Shown here: positions 11,971 to 64,000 of the stretch, in pieces
How the letters are laid out: each line of letters opens with the position of its first letter
Numbering within the stretch: position 1 is the stretch's first letter
Source: Chelonoidis abingdonii
Lineage: Eukaryota > Chordata > Testudines > Testudinidae
Reading direction: 5' to 3'
DNA length: 64,000 nt
Assembly (NCBI RefSeq): GCF_003597395.2
Contig: NC_133770.1
Coordinates: 80,912,128-80,976,127, forward strand
The notes under the pieces: generated by a model
Told to the model about the DNA's origin: nothing
Databases searched by the model: none
The model's input: the letters and a program-made list of their open reading frames with translations, nothing else
Made by a program: the position numbers and the translations under genes

Positions 11971-12000
11971 TCTGTTTGCTACAGTCCTTAACTCTGCTAC

Positions 12001-12855
12001 TACAGAGCTGAAGACAACAGTGTTCGAAAGGGCACTGCTTGATGTATGGGGCGTGGGGGTGGGGCCTGAGGGGCTGGGATTGAATGATCCATCAGGAATA
12101 ATTTAAGGAAAAGACTTGCTGATAATATGCTAGGAGGAGATGTGAGCTTCCCTGAGGCAATACAGATAAGTGTCATGGTTGTCACTGACTGTGAAGGCCA
12201 GGGGGAAGACCACACAGGTCTTGAATCCTGGGGCTCAAGCATACTAGAAACCCTGTAAAAGGGGTAGGGGAGTCAGGGGTAACTCCAGATCCCTTGGTTC
12301 TAAAATTAACACTAATCTACGGTGGTGTGCACAAGGCGGGTGAGGGAGCAAGCAGAGGCACAGAATTCCTCCAGCTCCATGGCCACAGCAGGGAAAAGCT
12401 CCTCTCACCTTGGGGCTGGGGCTGGGGCTGCAGCGGCGGCACAGTACATGCCCCTCCAAAGGTGGTCAAATTTAAATTCCTGCACATGCCCCTGCTAACC
12501 TATCAAACTTATCTAAAGACAGGTGAAACTACTTATAACTATTTACATTAGAAAACAAACCTAAAGCCGAAGAGGTTGCATCTCAGACCATGGGCAGTAG
12601 AAAGAAACTGCTATTTGAAACCATTCCCACATGTTATGAAGGTTAAAGAAACCAAAAGACTGTGGCTTAGCATGGCTGCCTGCAAGCCAAATTATGTTGC
12701 CCGCCAGCTGTGTGTGTGTGTGATCTCTCACACTAAACTGGCAGGCCCTCAATATAAGAGGCAAAATGCGACCTTGTAAAGCAAGCACATGTGCTATGTA
12801 ACGTTAACAGCTTGGCTCACGGTGAAAGAGTCTACCCATTGTTCTCCTAAATGTC
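12001..12855. other. Intergenic, unresolved repeat-like DNA
   Basis: A GC-rich block around 12300-12460 looks like a degraded repeat. The rest is unremarkable. No conserved protein is visible. Confidence 0.3.
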
Positions 12856-12859
12856 TTTT

Positions 12860-13440
12860 TAAAGACTACTTTTTTTTTTCCTCCTGCAGCTGCAAATGTT
12901 TCAATGCTCCCCGTATCATCTCCATCCCATAGGCTAGTGAAGATTAGAAGGCGAAAAAAACACACTCGCGACGAAATGTTCTCTGAGCTCATGCAGTCCT
13001 CTCTCACTGAAAGAGCCCAGCAGAATGTGTGGAGGCAACGTTAGAGTGCAGGAAAGCACAAAACGAATGCAAGGACAGGAGGGACACGCGAGAGGACAGG
13101 TGGCGGGAGCAAGAGGAGAGGTGGCAGGATCAAGATGATAGGTGGCGTCAGCATGATGAGAGGAGGCAGGAAGCAATGCTTAAGTTACTGGAAGATCAAA
13201 CTGATATGCTCCGGCGTATGGTTGAGATGCAGGAAAGGCAGCAGGAGCACAGACTGCCGCTGCAGCCCTTGTGTAACCAACTGCCCTCCTCCCCAAGTTC
13301 CATAGCCTCCTCACCCAGATGCCCAAGAACTCAGTGGCGGGGGGATCAAGAACGGGGGGGGGGCTGCCTCCGGGCACCCAACCACTCCACCCCAGGGGAC
13401 TGCCCAAGCAACAGAAAGCTGGCATTCAATAAATAAGTTT
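12860..13440 (+). pseudogene. PIF/Harbinger Myb-like protein remnant
   Basis: Translation across a frameshift near 13040 gives RRKKHTRDEMFSELMQSSLT, then a long charged coiled coil rich in Arg/Glu/Gln (RWREQEERWQDQDDRW) at about 13100-13230. MLRRMVEMQERQQEHRLPLQ and a Pro/Ser-rich tail follow. This is the C-terminal arrangement of the Myb/SANT-like accessory DNA-binding protein of PIF/Harbinger DNA transposons, which works with the transposase. The N-terminal Myb domain and the transposase are not seen. AATAAG-like signals follow at about 13426 and AATAAAG at 13513. Confidence 0.65.
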
Positions 13441-13499
13441 TGAAGGGCAGTGTGGCCTTGTCATTCCCTCCTCCCACCTCTCCCGGGCTACCCCCTCAT

Positions 13500-13950
13500 T
13501 TATGTGAGGAATTAATAAAGAATGCATGAATTTGAAACAATGACTTTATTGCCTCTGCAAGCGGTGATCAGAGGGGGGAGGGGAGGGTTGTTGGCTTACA
13601 GGGAAGTAGAGTGAACCAAGGGGGCAGGTTTTCATCAAGGAGAAACAAACAGAACTTTCACACTGTAGCGTAGGCAGTCATGAAACTGGTTTTCAAAGCT
13701 TTTCTGCTGCACAAGTACTCTGCTGTGCTCTTCTAACCGCCCTGGTGTCTGGCTGCGCATAATCAGCAGCCAGGCAATTTGCCTCAACCCCCTACCCCAC
13801 CATAAATGTTTCCCCCTTACTCTCACAGATAGGTGAGTCATGCCTCAGGTATTTAGCAGCCGATAGGTTGCTGCTACATACCTGAGGGATGACTCACCGC
13901 AGCACCCTAACAAGCAACCCTGGTTTGGCTGCAAGTTTGCCTCACATTAT
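13500..13950. other. Probable remainder of Harbinger-type element
   Basis: A short inverted repeat around GCCTCAGGTATTTAGCAGC (13841-13859) and its partner at 13870-13890 sits at the right side. No transposase core (DDE) is readable. The assignment is by position only. Confidence 0.3.
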
Positions 13951-13974
13951 CTGTGGGACTTTTAAAAAAAAAAA

Positions 13975-14180
13975 AAAAATCAGGGTTATCAATTAGCTCT
14001 ATTAAGAGTCATCTCATCGCAATATCAGTATTTCATTCTCCACTAGAGGGGTTTTCTATTTTTGCTCACCCTATGTCCTTGAGATTTATTAAGGGTCTGG
14101 GTAATCTTTTCCCCCAGGTTAAGGGTGCTACTCTGATTTGATCTCAGCCTGCTACTTGGATACTTTATTGGACATCTATT
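13975..14180 (+). pseudogene. DIRS tyrosine recombinase fragment
   Basis: The frame contains SSIKSHLIAISVFHSPLEGF followed by SIFAHPMSLRFIKGL and FPQVK. This matches the N-terminal half of DIRS recombinases (compare HPTVMRFLKGL and FLKGLEMVFLQVRN in the other copies here). It is a fourth, isolated DIRS trace and has a poly-A run just upstream (13963-13978). Confidence 0.6.
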
Positions 14181-14324
14181 TGGGACCCTACTTGAAGAAT
14201 TATTAGTGCCTCTTCAGAACACTGATCCACTCCATCCAGCACCCCATCTCCAATTGTGGCCAATCTCTGACACTTCAGTGGAAGGAGACGAAAAAAAGGC
14301 AGGTGTGTGTATAAATTCTTTCCT

Positions 14325-14500
14325 GACCCCTACTGAAACCCCACAGCACAAGGTTTTAGGAACAAATCTTGAACCAGAAGGGACCCTCAAGGCTATTATG
14401 CCTAGCCCCTACATCAGTGCCAGCAATCCTATCATACAATCCCATATATTTATCAAACTTTATCTTAAAACTAATTAGGTTGTTCATCCTTAAGTACTAA
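14325..14500 (-). repeat. CR1 LINE fragment
   Basis: CCAGAAGGGACCCTCAAGGC and the downstream order resemble the antisense CR1 3' region at 49763-50225. The fragment is short and diverged. Confidence 0.5.
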
Positions 14501-15900
14501 TCTGATACAAGTCTTTTTAGCTTGTGAAACCTGACATGGATGAGACAAGAGTGGGCATGCCAAATTTTTACACTGCTTTATATAGAGAACTAGTATTGTA
14601 ACAGGTAGTTTTTATATTGTGTAGGTTTTTCCCTACCCATGTTCCAATGGTTAATTCACCTCACTGTCAAAAATTATACCCTGGCAGCTGTAAGCAGTCT
14701 GTGCTAATTTTGATGCTATTACAGGAGAAAAGTCTGCGTTTGTCCCTGTGGCGCTTGTGCTACTTTAAAGCACTTATAAAAATAGCATAATCACTGTACA
14801 GTATCCCCACACAGCATACTTAAAGCTACTGCATAACCTCTATTCAAGATATTGAAGCAAAGTCTATTTTTGAAGGAGGTGAGCTTTACACTTTGTAAGG
14901 GGACAAGAGAGAAACTCATTACAAGTGTTTTAACTCCTAATCATCCAAAATATGAGCTTTCATAATCTAAAAAGCCTCTCTTTAAGGTTCATATTACAGT
15001 ACTTTAATAGATTCTGTTGTACTGTCTCAACATGTGGTAAGATATTATCAGAATAGGATTACATTCAAAACTGCAGTAATCACTTTCGTGAGGAGGAGAT
15101 CAAACATTTCCTTTCATTTAAGAACAAACACACACAAACAAAGGCACAGCCTTTGGCATAGCCAGAGTTCTGGAACCTTTCAGTTACCTGTTAACCTATA
15201 CTCAAGTGTCCAGTTCAGCACCAAGTAATGCTAAGAAGATTGAGATGTGTAAAAAATTAACACATCCTTTACATTTTCCTTTTTACACATTTTTGGACAT
15301 TTCAGCTCAATTTCTGTAATTAACCTCTGGAAATCAAAAGTAGTCATACAAGTATCTTTAGAAAAGCAACTGTCAATAGAAATATTCTTAGCAGAAACAC
15401 ACACAAACGTTTAATGCAATTTTTTTAATAGTGCAAAACTTACATAAACAGTGATTTTTACTAGCACAGTGAGTTGGAAAAACAAGGGCTATTTAGGGAA
15501 ATTTTCATGTTTGGCATAAAACTTCTCCCCTTCCTTACATCCTTAGATGTGACAAACTGAAGCACCCTACATTAATGCTATCTGAAAGTATTAACAATTT
15601 GTTCCACCTTTAAATGTTAGAAAAGAGATACGTATATTTTGGTGTCATTTTCTGTACGTAATTGCAAATGTTCAGCTGAGTTCAGTTAATCAATGCAAAT
15701 CAGACTAATAATTAAGGAAAAAACTATTCACTAACAAGGCATTCATTAACCAATCAGTCATGCTGCCATTTAATTTATGACCTATGTACAAAAATGTATG
15801 TGGTGTTCCATATCTCCATTTTGAACACCGAATTTTAGAAAATACTGTTCTGTTTTATATAAATCTGGATATGTTAATTAAAGATGCTATTTCATTTACT
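14500..15900. other. AT-rich DNA downstream of ABHD5, nothing recognised
   Basis: No gene or repeat ends are seen. Part could be distal ABHD5 3' UTR. Confidence 0.35.
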
Positions 15901-17486
15901 TAATTTATTGCAATTAAATAATTTAAATGTATAGTATTAAGTACCACCAGTCAAGGCAATCGCAAGGACTGTTTGATGTTCTCATAGCACCATGTAAGTA
16001 AACATCTCCTCGAGGAGAAAGACTGTGCTCTATTGGAATACAATCTATGAGAAGACTTGTTATATGTAATCATAATATGGAATGCAAAGCTATCCAGAAA
16101 TTCTTTTTAAACCTTTAGAAGGTGATAACATTAAATATTTTATATAAAGAATCAAGATACTTTCAGTAGTTATTCCAACAATCAAATGGAAATCAATAGT
16201 TTTACGTAAACTTGCTTTAAAAAAAATAAAGGACCACATAATTTGGCTTTAAAGTGTCAGAGTACTTTGTTCAATGTGTTTTACTAAGCACTTGAAAACT
16301 AATGTCAAACTACAGTACACTTTTGTAAAAAACCAGAGAGTAGATTTGCTCCAATTGTGAAATACCGAATTGTTCAAAAACTGTAGAAGGAATTCCTAAA
16401 GCAAGCTACTGTTTATTCCAGTAATATCCCTTCCTATAAGGATGCTACTAAGATCCAATATTCTGTTGCATTTCCAATAGACTAGTTTCAATATTCAAAA
16501 AATATGTATTTGTGAGAAAATGGTAGGCTTAATATCGAAAGCGAAAGATCAGGATTAATCTTAGTCAGACAGTTATTTCCTGGTATTAATCAAAATGGGC
16601 ATTTCTAAAACCATTAGATTTGGGCTGGCAACAGGCCTTGTGATAATTGTATCATCATAAAAGTAGGTTGCGCAACTAGCAGGCCACTTCTGTATTTCAA
16701 GCCATGGAATTCTACAGATAAAATATGTTCATGGAAGCATGAGTGTCAGCAACACCATTGTCTCTTAAAACTGAAGTCCCCTAGGAGATTAGACACATGA
16801 AAGAATGTCTTGTGAAGAATATAATAGAATCTAATAGGCAAAAAAGTACTGTAAGCATCAACGCACCTTATGCCCAATGACAAGCCGTGCTAATTATTTT
16901 GGCCCTGCCAACTGCCAAACACCCGCTTCATAACCTGTCACCATGCCAAAATACAATGTTAAAATATTGTACATAAAGTCTTGGGATTGAAAGAGAAGAA
17001 ATATTTTAATTTCACATTCTTACTATGAATGCATTGGCCTACCAAGTACGAATGTTTATATAGTAACCAAGTCATATCTTTATACAGTATATTATTTATA
17101 TAATGGCTGAGTATAGACATTCTTATGGTAGATTTAGAATGCAACATAATTTAAAGTGTTTGAAATTTTCCAAATTTCAATCAATTAAATTTTTTTTTTC
17201 AGTTTAAAAACTAGTTATTTATATTTTCACTATATCAGACAGGCAAACAACATCTCTAAATATTTAAAGACAAGTCTCAAAGTAAACTGTACAAGGTTTC
17301 CATTTAAAATATTCCCCACTCAAAAGGCACTAAGTGGTTTAAGTGTGCAGGTGACTTCTTGGAAGAAACTGTGTGCAAACAGAGCCTGCTTGACTAGCTC
17401 TGCAGTCTTCAAATTTTTGTAATGTTCTACAAAATATTGCTAGTAAACTGTACGTATGATCAGACTTTATCAAGAGCTGAATTCAG
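15900..17486 (-). other. ABHD5: Probable ABHD5 3' UTR
   Basis: The stretch is AT-rich and free of recognisable repeats, directly downstream of the ABHD5 stop. A canonical AATAAA on the gene strand lies at 15909-15904. The exact cleavage site cannot be fixed from sequence, and the UTR could end earlier or run on to about 15000. Confidence 0.4.
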
Positions 17487-58281
<40,795 letters not shown>

Positions 58282-58560
58282 GGCGGGGGCTCGGCGGCCG
58301 CGAGCTGGTGCCGGGGAGGCGGCAGCGAGTGACAGCGCGAGGGCGACACGACCAGCCATCACGGGACCCGCCCGCCGCGTCATCCCGGCCGGGCCGCCCC
58401 ACCACAGAGCGCGCGGCTAGAGCGGCCCAGGGACTCGAGCCTCCCTGGGCGGGCCAGGGCAATGAGCTGCGCGCGGCGGAGCTGGAGCTCGCGCACTCTG
58501 GGCGGAGGGCCCAGCGAGCGCCCTCTAGTGCTCGTTTGTTTCCCGGGGAGCTTTATCTGG

Positions 58561-59282
58561 GGGCTGGAAGGGGCAGGTTCACAGAGGGGCGAGTGGAAGG
58601 GACGGTTCTATGTATTCTTGTTTGTGTTATGGTGTCATGCACGAACACGGCTCTGGATGTTATAGCATTTTCTGGTTTCATTTTGTTAAGAACCACTATC
58701 TCTATTCTGCTTCCGTTTGGGACCATTAGAAGAAAACGGATGAGGATTAGTGCCTCATTAAGTCAAGGAGAAAATGTCTAAAAAGATATTCAGGAAAAAG
58801 TATTTAAAAGTATTGGTTGCACAAAATACTGTGGCCATAGTGATGCATAATACATACTGCACAATGTATATGTATAAATATGACACATTCACGTGCACTA
58901 TAGATGTGCAAATATAAATATGCATATTTATTTAGATTTAAATAGTAAGATGTCTATTACAAGGCTCTAGGCAGCCTTACATAACTGATTAGTACTACAG
59001 CAACCCTCCAGCAGCATTAAAATCATTTAAATTGGAATTATGCTAACCAAGCACCTACAGGAATACTCCCTTCCACCACCTTCATCTCTCTGGGAAGCAT
59101 ACTCTCAGCCTTCTCCAAAAACCCTACCAAACAGATGTCTTTTGCAGCATGCCTAGATGATCTCCAAATCTGGCCTATTTTTGACCAAAATGAGGGACCA
59201 AGAGCCCTGTGCAGAAAATGGAGCAGGCTACACGGAACAAAGGGTTAAAAGCTGACCTGGTGCCTATAAACCAGCCAATAGT
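58561..59282. other. Region upstream of ABHD5 promoter, no gene seen
   Basis: Transition from the CpG island to AT-rich intergenic DNA. The open frame at 58308-58781 is GC-driven. Confidence 0.5.
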
Positions 59283-59290
59283 TTCTAGTA

Positions 59291-59601
59291 CAGAGGTAGG
59301 CAACCTATGGCACACATGCTGAAGGCGGCACGCAAGCTGATTTTCAGCAGCTCTCACACTGCCAAGGTCCTGCCCACTGGTCTGGGGGGCTCTGCAGTTT
59401 AATTTAATTTTAAATGAAGCTTCTTTAACATTTTAAAAACCTTATTTACTTGACATACAACAATAGTTTAGTTATATATTATAGACTTATAGAAAGAGAC
59501 CTTCTAAAAATGTTAAAATATATTACTGACACGCGAAACCTTAAACTAGAGTGAATAAATTAAGACTCAGCACACCACTTCTGAAATGTTGCCAGCCCCT
59601 G
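59291..59601. mobile_element. Non-autonomous hAT, 311 bp, exact target duplication
   Basis: Ends are CAGAGGTAGGCAACCTATGG and GAAATGTTGCCAGCCCCTG. The 8-mer ttctagta is exact at 59283-59290 and 59602-59609. It is the second copy of the family at 10152-10437, with shared interior TTTAATTTTAAATGAAGCTT. Confidence 0.9.
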
Positions 59602-59609
59602 TTCTAGTA

Positions 59610-60835
59610 CTTAGAAAGTGAGTAGGAAGGGAGCAGGTAGAAGGATGGGAATATACAGGACCCAGGAATTGTGGGATGGCATCAGAGGTCTAGCTAGGAC
59701 AATCTAAACAAAGGTCAGCTACACATAGTTAAGTTGCATCTTTATTGCAAAGAAGGCAGGTAGGAAAACACCTTAAAGTGAACATACTTTAGCCCATACT
59801 TCCAGTCATGCATGCAACCACAGAATTGAGGCTTTTATAAGCATCTGTTTAAGGGTTTTGTGCGTAGATGGTAGCAGTTTGGGGTTAAAACAAGCACAGA
59901 GTAAGCCTGCAGAAAACACCCTTTAAGCACCAACCTCTATTATAATGAGTGGGATCCAGCTCAAATACCTCTGCTTACCACAGGTGTGGTAGCATAGCAC
60001 AAGAGTGAGGGAATCTCTCAGGAGGATGGGTCATGAGCCATTTAGGGATTTATAGGTCAGAGCACACACCCTTAAGTGCTTACCCAGATCAGTAAGAAAG
60101 CTGCTGCTTTTTGCACCAGCTTGTTTCCAAATGGTTTTCAGATGTAGCCACATGTAGAGCATATTGCAGCACTAGCAGCAATCTAATTTTGAGACAACAA
60201 AGGCATGGGTAACAGTGAAAATGTCTATATCTAAAAAGAAGGGTTATGGCACCCTAGCTAGACACAGATGGTAAAAAGCACCAACAGGGGGTCTAGAATT
60301 ACCATTAAACAGTGGGCGGATGTACCCTATCACTATGCATACACACACGCACACACATATATATATATATAAATATTTGCACTTGGCTATTATTTATGTT
60401 AATCAAATAAATAGGCAAAAGCTTATAAATCAGGAAATATCAGTGAAAAGCTATTAGAGCCCCTTGCACGCGCACAGTCTGAAGCTGATTCCTGGGGAGG
60501 CAGCAGCACCAGACTGAAGTATTAATTCCCTCACAAGAAAAAGCATTCTCCAGCAGGTTTACTAGAGGCCAGGAGAGGCAACAGCAACCTGGCAGCTTAG
60601 AGTTAGATTTTTGGGCTAGTTTTGTTTTTTAAAGTAAACTCTGACAATTATTACATGTGTAATTGGAAAAGTATTGAACTCTGACCATAATAATGATTAA
60701 CTAGCCTTTATATTGTGCTTTGCATTTTCAGAGTGCCACACAAGCATTTATTTAATCCAACACATGTACATTAAGTTTCACCTCCCTCATGTGGAGGTGA
60801 GTAATTAGGGGGAGGAAGAGGCTTATGTTAGGCAT
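59610..60835. other. Intergenic, nothing recognised
   Basis: Includes an (AC)n(AT)n microsatellite at 60341-60371. No gene. Confidence 0.5.
60341..60371. repeat. (AC)n(AT)n microsatellite
   Basis: ACACACACGCACACAC followed by ATATATATATATAT. Confidence 0.95.
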
Positions 60836-60843
60836 TACACAAC

Positions 60844-61101
60844 CAGGGCCAGCTCTAGCCATTTCGCCGCCCCAAGCACGGGGGCACGCCGCGGGGGGCG
60901 CTCTGCTGCTCGCTGGTCCCGTGGTTCTCCTGCAAACGTGGATCTCCTGCAGACGTGGCTGCAGAGGGTCTGCTGGTCCCGCAGCGCCGGTGGACCTCCC
61001 GCAGGAGCCGCCTGCCGCCCTCCCGGCAACCGGCAGAGTGCCCCCCGCGGCATGCCATCCCAAGCACGCGCTTGGCGCGCTGGGGCCTGGAGCCGGCCCT
61101 G
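60844..61101. mobile_element. Non-autonomous hAT, 258 bp, GC-rich, exact target duplication
   Basis: Ends are CAGGGCCAGCTCTAGCC and GGCCTGGAGCCGGCCCTG. The 8-mer tacacaac is exact at 60836-60843 and 61102-61109. The frames on both strands are GC by-products. Confidence 0.9.
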
Positions 61102-61109
61102 TACACAAC

Positions 61110-63640
61110 CATAAAAGCAAAACAACAGTCTTAATATTAAACCTAATTATTATTAAACTTACATAAACATTGTACCTGAAGTCAGGCAGCATGATTCAGT
61201 GAGTGGGAAGCAGGGTTCAGAAGTCTTCGCTTCTATTTTCAACTAGTATGGTATGGGGCAAATCTTTGTACTTTACTTGGTATTGGTGACAACAGATAAT
61301 ATCTGACCAGGTTATAATCAAAATTAATGTTTGTATAGCACTCTGAAATCATTGGATGAAAGCAGCTATACAGCACAAGTGTATAGTATGTACTTGGTAG
61401 CAAATGTAGTAGTCAAGGTCACAGAATAGTTTTAGTCAAGGTTTTATTTGGAGTACCTTAAAATGGCATAGCAAACTAGTACTTTTCTTTGGAGGATACC
61501 TGCTTATGCTGTGGAAACTTTTATTTAAATAAAAAAATTAAGTATCTAGACTTTACAATTATGAAGATATGTGAACAGAGTATAAATGGACATAAGTGAT
61601 GTCTGCCTGCATCTACAGACAACCAGAAATGAACTCTGCCTGCTGCGAGTTGTTTCTCATCATTTAAATGGTAAATTAAGTCTAAAGCCTAATTATGATA
61701 ATTTAGGTCCTGATCTTGCAACACATGTGTAATCTCATTGACTTCAATAATTTCTACACACATGCACACAAAGGAACTTCAGTGGAATGATTCATGCTTA
61801 AAGTCAAGCATGTATGGAAGTGTTTGCTAGTTTGGAGCCTTAATTGTTAACATTAACTATTTCATTTATCTGTAGATAGCCCCCCGTGCTGTAGTGTCTG
61901 AATGCCTTCCATGTGTTAGTCTTTCCCAGGATCTAGGAGAAATAGCTTGATTAGTTTATTAGGTAGGCTTGGCAGAATTCAGTTTTTATTTTTTATAATT
62001 TTGACTGATATGTGTTTATTTTGGGGCGTTTTTATTTTAATTTAAATTTCCATAGTTGCAGGAAATTGGGGGGGGGGGGGAGTTGAGACAATGGGGGGGG
62101 GAAATCAGGCAATAATTGTTCAATGACAGTATATGTTGAGATTCAAAATGTTGAAGCTTTAAAAACATTAACATGCAAATTTTCAACATCACATGTCAAA
62201 ATACACAAAGTAAATATTCTTAAATCAAGCTCTAAAGTTCTCAAGTAGCATTTATTACTTTGCCTATCTGTAAATTTTGATTATCAATGGAAATATTTTT
62301 GTCAGTTTGCATGGGTGAAATGAAATCCATGTTGATTGACTTTTACTGATAAAAATCTAATCCTTACAAGCCTACTTATAGTTTTGGTTGTTTATCTGCT
62401 TGTTTGTATTTTTATGGATTGGTGAGTGGATGTGACCCTAACAGCATCTGAATGCAAGAGGGCAAAGGGCTCACTGGCATCTGGTAGTGACTTTCCACTG
62501 ATCTGACCAGTTTAGCATGCCCAGATCATTGATGTCATAAATTGTACATGATGTGTCATGAAAGGTATCACTGGAAAACTAATAACACACTGATGATTAA
62601 TATTCTTGTGTGGTTTATGTGAAGTAAACGCCCAAGCAAACATAAAAATAGGAAAGAAATGTGGAACTAAAATATGTTTACCAGACAAGTCTGGGGAGCA
62701 GGTAAACAGGTTTTTCTCAGACAAAGGACAAGCCCATGCCTCCAGCCAGGTGTCATCAGAATCAATTAGCAACCGAATGTAAAGTGGCCATTCATTTGCA
62801 TTGGAGGGGCAGGAACAAACCAACTGGCAATTTAGCAAACACCAGTGGGGAAGAAATCAGCAAGGAACTTCCTTCGTCACCAGACTCCATGTCTGCTTTC
62901 TCACAACTTGAATGAACTTTATTTTGTGGGGGTAACTTCAGAAGAATCCATTTCAAAGGTTCGCTGGACTATAAATGAGAGGGCCAAAAACCCCCAAGTT
63001 AACTTTCTCCTAGAAAGACAAGAGGAATCAACATCATGTGCTTCTGTGGAAGGTCCTGACTGAGAGACAGTCAGCCATGACCATTTTAAACAAAGATTGT
63101 ACATTTTATTGTTTCATCTATCACTTCAAAAGAGGAATTTTAACTGCTGCTTCAGTTAGCCTGAATGGAAGGTGCTATCATGTCCACCAGTTTCACTGAG
63201 ATCTGTGATGACCCATAGATCAAATATACACCCTCATGGAGGTGCCCACCCTCTAGCATAACATTGTGTATATAGTATTTTAATACTTTGTTTAAAATAC
63301 ACATTTAGGGACTCCTATCTGATCTCTTGTCTTTCTTTTCTGATTATGCTGTGAATGGGGAAAGCTGCTCCACCTAAAGAGATGGCAGTAGCTCTAAGAA
63401 ATTCTATAACTAAAATGAATATGTAGACATATGTGAGCAAGATTCAACAAGTAAGAATTAGTTGACATATGTACTTCCTCAGTAGGGGGATCAGATATCT
63501 CCTAGTTCCTGCACTCCAGGCAGAAACATTACTCAGTCTTAACAAAGTTGGGGCTCAGCCAGCTAGCCCTCATCAACTCCTCCTTCTCTTCCACACAGTG
63601 AATAAGCCACTGAACAGCACCAGCTTGATCCAATGAATCA
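61110..63640. other. Intergenic, nothing recognised
   Basis: AT-rich with G-homopolymers at 62069-62081 and 62093-62100. No gene or repeat ends. Confidence 0.45.
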
Positions 63641-63699
63641 AATATAGAACTGGGTGGCATGTATGTCCTGTTACATGTGATAGTCCAGTCTCCTGAGCA

Positions 63700-63835
63700 T
63701 TCTAATACTTTGGTCTCATTTCAGTTGTTGGGTTTAATATGCAGGTGCTGGTTTGGTGTTGGTGGCCTATGACTACGGGAGGGCAGACTCGATGCTTTAG
63801 TGGTCCCTTCTGGCCTTAATCTATGATTTCAACAC
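63700..63835 (+). repeat. CR1/L2-type LINE tail
   Basis: GATGCTTTAGTGGTCCCTTC then TGGCCTTAATCTATGATTTC resembles a CR1-type 3' tail. The upstream boundary is unclear. Confidence 0.45.
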
Positions 63836-64000
63836 AATCCACACTTCACTAAGAGCACGATACCTCATCATTGATGTGGATGGGAGATTTGACACTGATG
63901 GTAGTGAAAGCAGGAGTAGGTGTAGGCTCAAATTCTCCAAGGGTATTTAGGTGCCTCATTACCACTGATTTTAGTTAGAAGCCTAAAAGCTTCTGAAGAT

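Larger units (their letters stand above)
6110..12000 (-). mobile_element. Decayed DIRS retrotransposon with nested hAT copies
   Basis: One terminal repeat is visible at about 6118-6360: the GTTCTTTGAGATGTGTGATC and GTGTATTCCACTCAAGGTGA signatures, then a TGCCTGGGACAGGAAGAG-like stretch. Minus-strand translations match DIRS proteins in the expected order. Recombinase remnants (HPTVMRFLKGL) lie at about 6650-6815 and RNase H/recombinase segments at 6920-7800. An RT stub lies at about 9490-9600 and Gag-like low-complexity protein at 9750-11970. Three hAT transposons (8064-8992, 9081-9479, 10152-10437) interrupt it. Most of the RT is deleted, and the 5' terminal repeat near 12000 was not identified. 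Confidence 0.7.

Noticed and set aside
58308..58781. 157-codon open frame on + in the CpG island, divergent to ABHD5
   Set aside because: GC-rich sequence produces long open frames by chance. There is no conserved motif and the frame runs out of the island into AT-rich DNA. A divergent non-coding transcript is possible but not visible.
60752..61192. Frames of 85-146 codons around 60.9 kb
   Set aside because: They fall in a GC-rich hAT of 258 bp with an exact duplication and show no protein family resemblance.

Overview
This 64 kb window is vertebrate genomic DNA, most likely from a turtle. That is an inference from repeat content: abundant CR1 ends, several DIRS tyrosine-recombinase retrotransposons, Penelope-like elements (PLEs) and many short non-autonomous hAT transposons. 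I recognise one cellular gene, ABHD5 (CGI-58, the lipid-droplet co-activator of ATGL), on the minus strand. It has seven coding exons: 58281-58244, 45121-45036, 44781-44409, 35067-34913, 32075-31964, 26044-25858 and 17576-17487. All junctions keep frame and the protein is 346 residues. A GC-rich CpG-island promoter lies at about 58130-58560. The 3' UTR runs into the AT-rich stretch below 17487. Layout: 1-14.5 kb, downstream of the gene, is a repeat-rich intergenic region. It holds a PLE with a GIY-YIG endonuclease (1.56-2.84 kb), a CR1 end, a decayed DIRS element on the minus strand (about 6.1-12.0 kb) carrying three nested hAT copies, a PIF/Harbinger Myb-like remnant (12.86-13.44 kb) and a DIRS recombinase fragment (13.97-14.18 kb). 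Intron 6 (17.6-25.9 kb) carries a 5.4 kb DIRS element in gene sense. Intron 5 (26.0-32.0 kb) carries a CR1 split by about 4.7 kb of inserted DNA, made of a long inverted repeat and a rearranged non-LTR retrotransposon. Intron 4 (32.1-34.9 kb) has an L2-like fragment. Intron 3 (35.1-44.4 kb) has a CR1, a near-perfect inverted pair of PLE ends, a hAT with an exact target duplication and a 6 kb DIRS element in antisense. Intron 1 (45.1-58.2 kb) has more hAT, PLE, CR1, L2 and Tigger-like copies. 58.6-64 kb, upstream of ABHD5, is intergenic with two further hATs that keep exact 8-bp target duplications. The most informative structures are the DIRS elements: two independent copies keep inverted terminal repeats plus an internal complementary region that joins the two ends, the arrangement expected for replication through a circle. 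Also notable are hammerhead-ribozyme-like cores at the PLE ends, a near-perfect 79-bp-arm palindrome, and a 30-T polypyrimidine tract directly upstream of ABHD5 exon 5. I see no convincing new host gene or new biological system beyond these. All mobile-element reading frames are broken.
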